Origin: an uncultured Acetatifactor sp.
Lineage (GTDB): Bacteria > Bacillota > Clostridia > Lachnospirales > Lachnospiraceae
DNA length: 61,828 nt
Assembly (NCBI GenBank): GCA_910586515.1
Contig: CAJUGL010000003.1
Span: 1 to 61,828, forward strand
Reading direction: 5' to 3'
Numbering within the stretch: position 1 is the first letter of the stretch; each line of letters starts with the position of its first letter. Positions 1 through 7,246 of this stretch are shown piece by piece. The notes under the pieces are model-generated. The model was not told the DNA's origin and ran no database searches. It was given only the letters and a program-made list of their open reading frames with translations. The position numbers and the translations under genes are program-made.

Positions 1-50
1 AAAATCGCTATGCGTAACCTTGGCAGGCCATCGCGCAGCGATTTTGTTCA
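1..50 (+). terminator. Hairpin terminator of a gene to the left of the window
   Basis: Nine-base arms AAAATCGCT (1-9) and AGCGATTTT (37-45) enclose a loop with a weaker inner pairing, followed by TTGTTC. It reads best as a rho-independent terminator for a gene ending left of the window. The near-symmetry means it could serve either strand. Confidence 0.6.
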
Positions 51-125
51 ATAGATTATATTCAAGCTATAAATACCCTCCGAAAGATAGTAGATGGCAT
101 TGAGTCATAACTTTCGTTTGCCGGG

Positions 126-156
126 TTGACTCTAAACCATACATTAGGTTTATACT
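126..156 (+). promoter_or_regulatory. MerR-type promoter/operator with 19-bp spacer
   Basis: A -35 box TTGACT (126-131) and -10 box TATACT (151-156) are separated by 19 bp, the over-long spacer typical of MerR-regulated promoters. The spacer holds a perfect dyad, TAAACC (133-138) and GGTTTA (147-152) around an 8-bp centre. It lies directly upstream of the MerR-family gene, so autoregulation by DNA untwisting is the natural reading. The start of transcription would fall near 163, which rules out the ATG at 163 as a translation start. Confidence 0.85.
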
Positions 157-213
157 TCTTTCATGAAGCGCTTCATCAGTAACTGTAAACAGGTTTTTGA
201 AAGAGGTACAGGC

Positions 214-1551
214 ATGAAAATAGGTGAATTTGCAAAAATGACGGGAATGCCCTTATCGGTGCTCAGACATTATGATAAAGAGGGACTGTTATATCCGGAC
301 TATGTTGACCATTTTTCCGGTTACCGTTATTATTCGACTGACCAGATAGGGCAGGTGCAAAAAATTGAGCTATTAAAGAGCGGTGGTCTTTCTCTGAAAG
401 AAATAAGGGATATTCTGAAAAATGCCGACGATAATGAGTTCATTATGGGCATTCTGGAACAGCGGGAGTCGGAATATCGAAATATGCTTGTTGCCATTGC
501 GGAGGTGAAACGTATGATTTTTGAGAAAGAGGAAAAAAATAGGAAGGTTGAACAGGAAGCACTGTCAGTAGTAGAAGAAAATGGATTTGGAGAAATGTTT
601 ATAAAGGGAATGCCCTTGCCCATACCGTTAAATCCCAAAGCCTTACAGGCTGCAAGGTGTAGTTTAGACGAGGAAATACAAAAAAGAAATTTTCAGCGTA
701 TTTCCGGATTCATGACCTATGGTGGTAAGGACAAAAATGAAATTCAGGTGGTTGCCGAGGTGGTAAAACTTAGAGATGAAATGGGAGAACTACATGAAGA
801 TATAAACCTTATTTTTGAGGATGATGAGCAGGTCATCGGCAAATGGAAGGTTGTGGGTGAATATGCTGTAAAGGAAGATTTTTATTCCGGGCAAGGAAAA
901 CGGAGAGAATCCGATATGGGAAATAAGGACAGGGAAATCTATTTCCTGCCGGGCGGAGAAGATTACTGGGTTTATAGCTGGACAAAAGGATATCTGAAAT
1001 TGGACGGCGGCGACCAGTCCTGTTTATGCAGATATCAAATTGAGGACTATCAAGGCAGCTGTTATATGTTTGTGGAGAATAAATCCTATGAATATCTTCG
1101 CGGCGGGAGGCCTACCGTATTAGTGCTGGAACAGGTTGACAAAAACAGGTATACCAAGCGTGAGATTGCCAGAGAAGATGACACGGATATGCCTTTTGTG
1201 AATGACGAGCGAGTTCTGGGAGATTGGAAGGCCTTTGACTTTATCCGCAATAGAGATGAGTTCACTCCGGATGTGAATCATCTCCCTCAGGAAAGACTAT
1301 TTCTTAAGCATATGCATTTTGGAGATGATGGATTTTTGTCTAGTGTTTATATGGATCAAACCACATTGGGTAAAGAGATTCAGAGCTGGACGAAAGGTTA
1401 TGTGCTCAAGCATCATAATCATACCGCCTGTGCATATGAAATTGTGACAGTTGATGACATGGACTATATGATTATAGAGTGGAAGAGCGGGGATTATCAA
1501 TGGGGCGGTCATGATACGGACTATTATGTATTTATAAGAGATAGCGTATGA
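214..1551 (+). CDS. MerR family regulator with duplicated C-terminal domain
   Basis: This 445-aa transcription regulator starts at the ATG at 214, which has an AAGAGG site 7 bases upstream; the in-frame ATG at 163 coincides with the predicted transcription start. Residues 1-70 are a MerR winged helix (MKIGEFAKMTGMPLSVLRHY, then GYRYYS), followed by a coiled-coil dimerisation helix to about residue 120. The C-terminal part holds two related segments, about residues 203-328 and 330-445. Each begins with a D-E-x-V-x-G-x-W pattern and carries a WTKGY motif, as in lipocalin-like beta-barrel effector domains. The ligand is unknown. Multidrug-binding MerR proteins (BmrR, BltR) usually have a single C-terminal effector domain, so the duplication is unusual. 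The MerR assignment is secure; the effector role is inference. Confidence 0.85.
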   Translation: MKIGEFAKMTGMPLSVLRHYDKEGLLYPDYVDHFSGYRYYSTDQIGQVQKIELLKSGGLSLKEIRDILKNADDNEFIMGILEQRESEYRNMLVAIAEVKRMIFEKEEKNRKVEQEALSVVEENGFGEMFIKGMPLPIPLNPKALQAARCSLDEEIQKRNFQRISGFMTYGGKDKNEIQVVAEVVKLRDEMGELHEDINLIFEDDEQVIGKWKVVGEYAVKEDFYSGQGKRRESDMGNKDREIYFLPGGEDYWVYSWTKGYLKLDGGDQSCLCRYQIEDYQGSCYMFVENKSYEYLRGGRPTVLVLEQVDKNRYTKREIAREDDTDMPFVNDERVLGDWKAFDFIRNRDEFTPDVNHLPQERLFLKHMHFGDDGFLSSVYMDQTTLGKEIQSWTKGYVLKHHNHTACAYEIVTVDDMDYMIIEWKSGDYQWGGHDTDYYVFIRDSV

Positions 1552-1861
1552 GTTACTGAGACCGTGTTATAAATAGAGCATTCTGAGGCAATTTGATGAC
1601 AAAATCTACAGTGATATGCTATAATACCTAAGGAAAGCATCTGATTTAGAGCAACAGAAAAGAATAACTTGTACAAAAGATAAACTGCCCTATATCCGAT
1701 GCTTTCCGATTGTACCGGGCCGCTGGGCCGGATATGGGGATTGCATTTCTCCACTTGCCGGAAATGGGGGCTGTAGAAGGGAAAAATAAAGATGTACAGA
1801 AGTATCTATACCGGGAAAAACAGTAATTTTTTCTGGAGTCCTTAAAAACGCAAAGTTTGCA
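1552..1861. other. Intergenic stretch, no gene recognised
   Basis: AT-rich sequence between the MerR gene and the phosphotransferase fragment. A short open segment in the frame ending at 1826 could be residue of a decayed gene, but it has no recognisable motif. No convincing promoter, terminator or RNA was found. Confidence 0.4.
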
Positions 1862-2443
1862 TTGAAAAATTGGGAATACGATACACAAACGCTTGATGAT
1901 TGCCTGCAACATTTTAGAATTTCATCAAATGCGGTCTATCCTTTCTTATGGCATGGGAATATGCGTTTTCTGCGTTTATCTCCTGTGTCGGAGAAAATAG
2001 AAAACAATCTAAAAGGTGAATTGGAATTTTTGTGCTATCTGCAAAGCAGAAGTTATCCCTCCGTAATTCCAGTTGCATCCAATTCAGGCGAACTTGTTGT
2101 TACACTTGATTCAATTTGGGGGAAATATTATGCAAGTGTCTTTAATGGGGCTGACGGAAATTGCATAGAAGATACCGACTGTAATGACCATATTGTGTAT
2201 GCGTATGGAAAGGCTCTTGGACAACTTCATATGCTATCCGCTGAATATTCTCCGAAAATTAGAAAATGGACATATCAAGATGTCCTGCTATGGATTGGGA
2301 AAACGCTTGAAAAATATCATGCTCCCAATAAAATGCTGGTTGAGTTGGAGGGAGTTCAGCAAGCGTTGGAGGTGCTTCCGCAGACAAATGATTCTTTTGG
2401 ATTGGTTCATTACGATTTCGAGCCGGATAACCAGTTTGGATAG
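1862..2443 (+). pseudogene. Truncated aminoglycoside-phosphotransferase-like (APH) gene
   Basis: The 193-codon reading frame resembles the N-terminal two thirds of an APH-family kinase. FLRLSP and the following GELEFL region match the N lobe, YAYGKALGQLHML matches the central helix, and LVHYDFEPDN matches the catalytic loop HxDxxxxN. It then stops within two codons. The metal-binding IDF/DFD segment and the C-terminal helices of a normal protein of about 300 aa are absent, and neither other frame downstream supplies them. The first codon is TTG with no good ribosome site, and the frame is open upstream only to 1790, so the 5' end is uncertain too. It is very likely a non-functional remnant. 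The AT-rich base composition, shared with the neighbouring genes, suggests an acquired patch. Confidence 0.6.
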
Positions 2444-2650
2444 TTAAGCTGCGAGAGAAACTGCATAGGAAAATTGTATGTTTAGAAAATAGTATAACGG
2501 AATAACTTTTGATCTTGGTTTTTGCGTAAATACAGTAGAGGTAGAACAAATATACAAGAAGGCGCCATGAAATGTTTAAGAAGTTGCCAGAGCAATAAAT
2601 GGAAGCAGTATAATCATATTTGTATACAGAGCAATGGGAGATATTCAAAG

Positions 2651-3403
2651 ATGAAAGATTATAGTATTCAAAATAAGAAGGCGTGGGAATATAATGCGTA
2701 TGAGTTTTGGGTAAAACAATCAGGTATACCAGCTGACCGGGCAAAAAGGGATTTGGAAAATCCTACAGGAATGTTAAAAAGATATTCTAACTATTTTGAT
2801 ACTTTTAATGGTATTAAAGTGGCAAACATATGCGGCTCCTGCGGAAAGAAGGCTGTTCCTTTAGCCATTTTAGGAGCAGAAGTTACTGTCTTTGATATCT
2901 CAGAAGATAATAGGAAATATGCGCTTGAAGTCGCAGCTGCCGCAAAAGTTGACTTGAATTTTGAAATAGGTGATATATTGGAAATTGATATAGAAAAGTA
3001 CGGAAATTACTTTGATGTAGTGTTTATGGAAGGAGGAGTATTACATTACTTTCATGATATTGATGAATTTATGTGCATTATGTATTCGTTATTGAAAGAC
3101 AATGGAAAAATGATATGTAGTGATTTTCATCCATTTACAAAAATATCAGATATATTGAATTTTGAACAACCAACTATGAGCTATTTTTCAGAAGAAGTTT
3201 TTAAAGGGGAAATGGCGCATGCTCGCTTCTTTGAAGAAAATATCCGAGCGCAGATGCCTAAGTGCAGTTATAGAAAATATACAATTAGCGAGATTATTAA
3301 TTCGGTCATAAATAGTGGTTTTACGTTAAGAAAGTTTGATGAACATCCTGCATGGACAAATGAAAAGATACCGGGAGAGTTTACCATTGTAGCGAATAAA
3401 TAA
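2651..3403 (+). CDS. SAM-dependent methyltransferase (class I)
   Basis: A 250-aa protein starting at the ATG at 2651, with GGGAG ten bases upstream; upstream in-frame codons lack a site. It has a Rossmann-type methyltransferase core: VANICGSCGKKAVPLAILGA (motif I in the variant form GSCGKKA), an acidic residue after beta 2 (VTVFDIS), GDILEID (motif II) and FDVVFMEGGVLHYF (motif III/post I). The N-terminal 50 residues, beginning MKDYSIQNKKAWEYNAYEFW, and the HPAWTNEKIPGEFTIVA tail are typical of small-molecule methyltransferases in Firmicutes. The substrate is not known. Codon use is markedly AT-rich compared with genes after 3.6 kb, which supports horizontal origin. It may travel with the decayed resistance-like gene before it. 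Confidence 0.8.
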   Translation: MKDYSIQNKKAWEYNAYEFWVKQSGIPADRAKRDLENPTGMLKRYSNYFDTFNGIKVANICGSCGKKAVPLAILGAEVTVFDISEDNRKYALEVAAAAKVDLNFEIGDILEIDIEKYGNYFDVVFMEGGVLHYFHDIDEFMCIMYSLLKDNGKMICSDFHPFTKISDILNFEQPTMSYFSEEVFKGEMAHARFFEENIRAQMPKCSYRKYTISEIINSVINSGFTLRKFDEHPAWTNEKIPGEFTIVANK

Positions 3404-3530
3404 TTATTAAATGTGAATTTTACTCTGCGCGGTATAATCTGACAGAAATTTGCACTCTATTGTGCGAGATTCTTTAATTGAAAGTTTATATGAAGATAGG
3501 TGAATCCGCTTAAAAACATACCTTACATTC

Positions 3531-3594
3531 ACAGTAAATCCCCAGACTTTTATGCGGGATGGAGCAACCCGTTGCAGGGGATTTACTGTACAGA
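3531..3594. terminator. Bidirectional terminator hairpin between convergent genes
   Basis: Thirteen-base arms ACAGTAAATCCCC (3531-3543) and GGGGATTTACTGT (3577-3589) form a perfect stem with a 33-base loop that contains a small inner stem. T- and A-rich flanks lie just outside on both sides. It sits between the convergent methyltransferase and AAA-ATPase genes, so it probably ends both transcripts. Confidence 0.6.
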
Positions 3595-3666
3595 TAGGTT
3601 TTTCCAGATTATCATTGCAGAAGGCTCACTCATAAGACGGGCACTCCCTTTTTCCTGAATCTTCTC

Positions 3667-5346
3667 TCAGCCAATCAGCACTTTTTTCCCTTCAAAAGCA
3701 AAACCGTACTTCCGGATTTTATCTAAAGGAATCCCTTTCTCTTCCAATGTATAGGCGTAACGCTTTTCCTCAATCTGCTTCAGAGCTGCACCCACGGTAT
3801 CCTCCAGGCTGTGCTCCTCCTCCGGGTCATGAACCTTGAATTCAAAGATGAAAGCGTCATCAGCCTTGTCCCTTGGCTCCAGCATGACATCATACCGTCC
3901 GAATCCGCTCTCTCTGTTGGATGTGATACTGTATCGGTCTGCCAAGTCAACCATCAGCCCCAGCACGAAGCCATGGTAAAATCTCTCAGGCTCCGAAACC
4001 TCCGAGGGCCTGTTGCCCGAGTCAAAGCAGCTGAAAGTGGCAAGGGCCGTCCTGTTCATATAGATGTTCATCGCCCTTTTGTCACCCAGCAACAAGGCCT
4101 TGACAAAGGTATTATAGTCCGGGGTGTATTCAGCGAACCACCCGTCAATCATGCGTTCGAACATCATCCGCACTTCCCAGTTTGTCAGCCGCAGCTCATA
4201 ATCCGCTTTTCCGCGTTCATCATACGCAACATGCTCCACTTTCAGATAACCGCTGGCCAGCAGCAGGCTCCAGATAGCGTTCATATTATAGTCAAGCTGG
4301 TTGAATATGATCTGTTCATCGATTGTCGTATGGAAAGATTTTCCCTGCAATAAATCTTCCATGATGATTTTTGTATCCGGTATCCCCCCTTGAATCAACT
4401 TTCCCACCAGACTGTTTGAGCTGGTGTTCGCCCAGTAAGCGGCCAAACGCTTTTTGTCAAGATAATTGATGATAGACCACGGATTATAGATATCATGTGT
4501 ATTTCCAAAGGTAAAACCATCGTACCAAGCACGGACTTCTTCCTTTTCCGTGAGCCCGAATTCATCCATAGCGGCAAACACTTCCATTTCCGTGAAGCCG
4601 AAGGAAGACTCATACTTGCATGAGGTAGAGGTGACTACCTCCAGATGGTTTAAGTCGGAAAAAATAGATTCTTTGCTTATCCGTGTGATGCCTGTCATGA
4701 CTGCCCTCTCCATGTACGGGTTCGTCTTGAAGGTAGAATTGAACAAGTTTCGGACAAATGCCGCCATTTCATCCCAGTATCCGTATACATAAGCTTCCTG
4801 TATGGGAGTGTCATATTCATCCAATAAAATGATGACTTTCTTCCCATAATAATCCGCAAGGAATTCCGATAAAGCTTTCAGGGAATAAGAAGCTACCGAA
4901 TCCTCCATTGTAGGGGATATTTCATGGAAAATGTCTGGAAGCTTTTTCTGTTTCGACCCCTTATCCTGCAAAACTGAATATCTATCATACAGGCTTTTGA
5001 TAATGCGGCAGATCTTATCCCTCGCGTTTCCAAAGGATGTCTCCTTCACATCTGCAAAGCTTAAGAAGATTACCGGGTATCTGCCCTGGAGTCTGCGGTA
5101 CTTCTCTTCTTTCCATATGTTGAGTCCTTCAAATAAAGCACCTTTATCTGCATGTTCCACAGAAAAGAACTTTTCGACCATGCTCATGGTCAGCGTCTTT
5201 CCGAAACGCCTGGGGCGGGTAATCAAGGTCACGCTGTCTCCCCCTTCCCACCATTCCTTTATGAAGCATGATTTATCGATATAAAAATAGCTTTCCCTTC
5301 TGATCGTCTCGAAATCCTGACATCCGATGCTCACTGTCCTTGGCAT
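3667..5346 (-). CDS. AAA-ATPase-like / PD-(D/E)XK nuclease family protein
   Basis: A 559-aa protein starting at the ATG at 5346, preceded by AGGAGG five bases upstream; a start 13 codons earlier lacks a site. It has the layout of a widespread family in gut Clostridia and Bacteroidetes (AAA-ATPase-like domain plus DUF1703). An N-terminal YFYIDKS segment is followed by a degenerate P-loop RPRRFGKT (residues 44-51) and a Walker-B-like strand VIILLDEYDTP. The C-terminal PD-(D/E)XK fold shows GRYDVML and FIFEFKV, matching the D and ExK positions. The biological role of the family is unsettled; mobile or defence-associated functions have been proposed. A truncated relative lies at 31548-32033. The gene follows the AbiEi-like operon but is separated from it by a terminator. 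Confidence 0.85.
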   Translation of the reverse strand: MPRTVSIGCQDFETIRRESYFYIDKSCFIKEWWEGGDSVTLITRPRRFGKTLTMSMVEKFFSVEHADKGALFEGLNIWKEEKYRRLQGRYPVIFLSFADVKETSFGNARDKICRIIKSLYDRYSVLQDKGSKQKKLPDIFHEISPTMEDSVASYSLKALSEFLADYYGKKVIILLDEYDTPIQEAYVYGYWDEMAAFVRNLFNSTFKTNPYMERAVMTGITRISKESIFSDLNHLEVVTSTSCKYESSFGFTEMEVFAAMDEFGLTEKEEVRAWYDGFTFGNTHDIYNPWSIINYLDKKRLAAYWANTSSNSLVGKLIQGGIPDTKIIMEDLLQGKSFHTTIDEQIIFNQLDYNMNAIWSLLLASGYLKVEHVAYDERGKADYELRLTNWEVRMMFERMIDGWFAEYTPDYNTFVKALLLGDKRAMNIYMNRTALATFSCFDSGNRPSEVSEPERFYHGFVLGLMVDLADRYSITSNRESGFGRYDVMLEPRDKADDAFIFEFKVHDPEEEHSLEDTVGAALKQIEEKRYAYTLEEKGIPLDKIRKYGFAFEGKKVLIG

Positions 5347-5424
5347 GTCTGCCTCCTTTCTGGCTATTTCCTGCACTCCCTGCAATCAATACGTCTGCTA
5401 AGCAATTTTATCATTCAATGGAGA

Positions 5425-5467
5425 TGAAAAATCGGAGAGAAGTCTCTGTAGTTTCTCCTCTCCGATT
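5425..5467 (-). terminator. Terminator after the AbiEi-like operon
   Basis: On the minus strand, arms AATCGGAGAG and CTCTCCGATT (5458-5467 and 5430-5439) form a 10-bp stem followed by a T run. It ends transcripts from the 62-aa gene at 5504-5692 and separates that operon from the AAA-ATPase gene. Confidence 0.75.
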
Positions 5468-5503
5468 GCCTTCAGCATGTCCTGAATATTAACAGCTATA
5501 CAT

Positions 5504-5692
5504 TCACCCATCTTTCCCTGTCCTCACTGTCATAAATTTTCGTATATCATCTATATTTGTCACTAGAGGAATCACAGAAGCAGATGGCACCCTTTCCGGA
5601 TCTCTGGCAGATTCATCCAGAGCCTCGGCAAAAGCTTCTGCCTTTTTGGGATCTGTAATCTGTATATTTGCAAAAATGCTTGATGTAGCCAT
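5504..5692 (-). CDS. Small protein of unknown function (62 aa)
   Basis: The ATG at 5692 has GGAGGTG placed upstream at normal distance, so this short frame is probably translated. The protein is hydrophilic and has no membrane segment or cysteine cluster. Its first half (ANIQITDPKKAEAFAEALDE) resembles an amphipathic helix and the second half has VIPLVTNIDDIRKFM. I do not recognise a family. It is the last gene of the minus-strand run that begins with the AbiEi-like gene, 93 bases after the GHKL-like gene and just before a terminator. A small acidic partner such as an antitoxin or accessory factor is possible, but that is inference from position only. Confidence 0.6.
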   Translation of the reverse strand: MATSSIFANIQITDPKKAEAFAEALDESARDPERVPSASVIPLVTNIDDIRKFMTVRTGKDG

Positions 5693-5785
5693 AACAACAC
5701 CTCCATGTTAAAACTGCTATGATTGCATTCTGTCTTTCGCTTATTTCTATTATATGCAATCTGTTCCAAAAAGGCAATATGAATG

Positions 5786-6391
5786 TCATTCCCTGTATTG
5801 CATCAGCCACTGCTGCCTGTAGTTCTCTATCATCGGTGCATTGGCAAGCAGCGTTTCCATTGCAACTGTCAGCCCCTGGCTGAAAGCATTGGAGGAATCA
5901 CCGCCAAAAACATGACACGTTTCATGTATATAGGTTGCCAAAGCATCAAAATATGTGATTTCCAGGCAGCTGCGTTTTTGCTCTTCCCGCTCTTTCACAT
6001 CATATGCCAGCATCCAGACAGCACTTCTGTCTATCTCTTGTTCTATGCACATGACAGAAAGCTCCCAGCCCCCGGACGACATTTCTATCTGCCAGCCATA
6101 ATCCCTGACCGCGCACAGGGAAGCGATTTTGAATCCTTCTCCAAAGTATCCTGCGTTATCATGGGAATTCGCCGTCTTTGTCGATGCCCCGATATGCAGC
6201 AGCCATTCATAGCTGAAACAGACATCTTCCACCCACATGCGCAGCAGCCCATTGCTGTATTCAAAGCAGAACCGTTCTTTCCAGTTTCCATATCCCACAG
6301 AATCATAAAAATTCTGTACAAAATCCCTGAAGATCTTGTATCTTGTCCATCTAACAGGATATGTCGTTACGATATTCAACGGTATGATCAT
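5786..6391 (-). CDS. GHKL-ATPase-like protein with C-terminal HExxH motif
   Basis: A 201-aa protein starting at the ATG at 6391, which has GGGAGGA five bases upstream; an earlier in-frame ATG at 6448 would overlap the preceding gene and has no site. Residues 20-95 look like the ATP-binding face of the GHKL/HSP90/MORC fold: FRDFVQNFYDS gives the N-box (N27, D30), WVEDVCFSYEWLLHIGAST the second block, and AGYFGEGFKIASL (about 80-92) the glycine-rich lid. After a short beta-rich stretch comes YIHETCHVFGGDSSNAFS, containing HETCH (156-160), an HExxH zinc-protease signature, with D165 downstream. The combination in so short a protein is unusual. It is the second gene of the operon, 34 bases behind the AbiEi-like gene. 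Activity is not established; ATP binding is the better supported part. Confidence 0.65.
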   Translation of the reverse strand: MIIPLNIVTTYPVRWTRYKIFRDFVQNFYDSVGYGNWKERFCFEYSNGLLRMWVEDVCFSYEWLLHIGASTKTANSHDNAGYFGEGFKIASLCAVRDYGWQIEMSSGGWELSVMCIEQEIDRSAVWMLAYDVKEREEQKRSCLEITYFDALATYIHETCHVFGGDSSNAFSQGLTVAMETLLANAPMIENYRQQWLMQYRE

Positions 6392-6425
6392 CAGAATCCT
6401 CCCAGCTGTCTGCTCTTTGCCATTG

Positions 6426-7013
6426 TCAGAGATATTTCTGCACTTCATTCAGCACATGCAGCTTCCTGGCATATGCCCACAGCCTTTTTTCCTGTTCATC
6501 TTTCCTTTCACGGTAGGCATCTATGATCAGGTCAAAGAGGTATGTGTCTATGCTCTTTCTGAAACGGATGCAGTCACATACGCTTCTGTCAAGGTCAAAT
6601 GTCTGATAGGATCCGAAATCAGTGGCGACTACCTGATGGGCTTCTTCAAAAATGCTTTCTGAAAAGTAGTACCTGCGGACTGGAAAATTCATTTTCATGG
6701 CCCTTCTGTCCTGTCTGCTAGTGGCAGCTGACAAAACAGCCGGCTCAGTCGAAATGAGCCCAAGATAAAAGCACGCGCTGTCCGCACATATGACAGCTTT
6801 TGGATCGCTGATGCAGACCTCTATCGCTTTATATTCTTTCGGCTTTCTGCAGGCCTCCTTGTTCACCCAGTATGACCCATGGCAGATTTTCTCCAGCAGC
6901 CCTTCTGCTGCCAAAGCTGCAATCTGTCTGTTGGTAACGCCTGCTTTTAATAGCTGCTTCGTTCCTATATAACCGGAATAACTTTCTAATTTATCACAGG
7001 CGTATTTTCTCAT
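6426..7013 (-). CDS. AbiEi-like winged-helix protein (type IV TA antitoxin domain family)
   Basis: A 195-aa protein with a clear start: ATG at 7013 and GAGGA eight bases upstream. Residues 1-60 form an AbiEi_4-like N-terminal winged helix: GYIGTKQLLKAGVTNRQIAA, then a GLLEKICHGSYW wing. The remainder contains the alpha/beta C-terminal region seen in AbiEi antitoxins, including AVICADSACFYLGLIST and a YRERKDEQEKRLWAYARKL terminal helix. Such proteins repress their own promoter and neutralise AbiEii, a nucleotidyltransferase toxin. No AbiEii-like gene follows. Instead the next gene is the GHKL/HExxH protein, so the cognate partner here may be different. Two 20-bp direct repeats overlap the promoter just upstream. 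Confidence 0.8.
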   Translation of the reverse strand: MRKYACDKLESYSGYIGTKQLLKAGVTNRQIAALAAEGLLEKICHGSYWVNKEACRKPKEYKAIEVCISDPKAVICADSACFYLGLISTEPAVLSAATSRQDRRAMKMNFPVRRYYFSESIFEEAHQVVATDFGSYQTFDLDRSVCDCIRFRKSIDTYLFDLIIDAYRERKDEQEKRLWAYARKLHVLNEVQKYL

Positions 7014-7027
7014 AATGAATCCTCATT

Positions 7028-7076
7028 TTGCATTTTTCTTTACACATAATATTGCATTTTTTCTTACACATGTCAA
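7028..7076 (-). promoter_or_regulatory. Promoter with two 20-bp direct repeats, probable autoregulatory operator
   Basis: On the minus strand a -35 box TTGACA (plus-strand 7071-7076) is followed by -10 candidates: TATTAT at 7046-7051 with a 19-bp spacer, or CAATAT at 7049-7054 with 16 bp. Two near-identical 20-mers lie at 7028-7047 and 7052-7071. Read on the plus strand both begin TTGCATTTTT and end TACACAT; they start 24 bp apart and differ at only two positions. They cover the promoter of the AbiEi-like operon and would suit binding by the winged-helix product. Confidence 0.7.
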
Positions 7077-7104
7077 GCGAAAATAAATATTTCCGCATAT
7101 GGCA

Positions 7105-7153
7105 TGAAAAATTCCCCTCCAGTTCCTCATGCTGAAAGGGGAATGAGGGGAAT
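7105..7153 (-). terminator. Terminator after the S8 protease gene
   Basis: Arms ATTCCCCTC (7111-7119) and GAGGGGAAT (7145-7153) form a 9-bp stem with a run of T on the minus-strand 3' side. It lies downstream of the protease gene ending at 7247. Confidence 0.65.
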
Positions 7154-7246
7154 GTACGATTTTATTCTTTTTCCTAAATGTAAATTCTATGACGTAATCT
7201 TAACCCTGTCCACATGGCCTGGCAGCATACGATATTCCATATACTT

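Noticed and set aside
163..213. Upstream in-frame ATG as start of the MerR gene
   Set aside because: It coincides with the predicted transcription start and lacks a ribosome site; the ATG at 214 has one and begins the MerR fold correctly.
1734..1826. Short open segment before the phosphotransferase remnant as a small gene
   Set aside because: No ribosome site and no recognisable motif; perhaps decayed coding sequence but not supportable as a gene.
3531..3589. Integron attC site
   Set aside because: The hairpin is perfect rather than having attC-type bulged bases, and there is no integrase or cassette array; a bidirectional terminator explains it better.
5786..6391. Naming the GHKL/HExxH protein a metzincin protease
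   Set aside because: The aspartate is one position off the metzincin pattern and no Met-turn or other protease features were seen; only the HExxH motif is reported.
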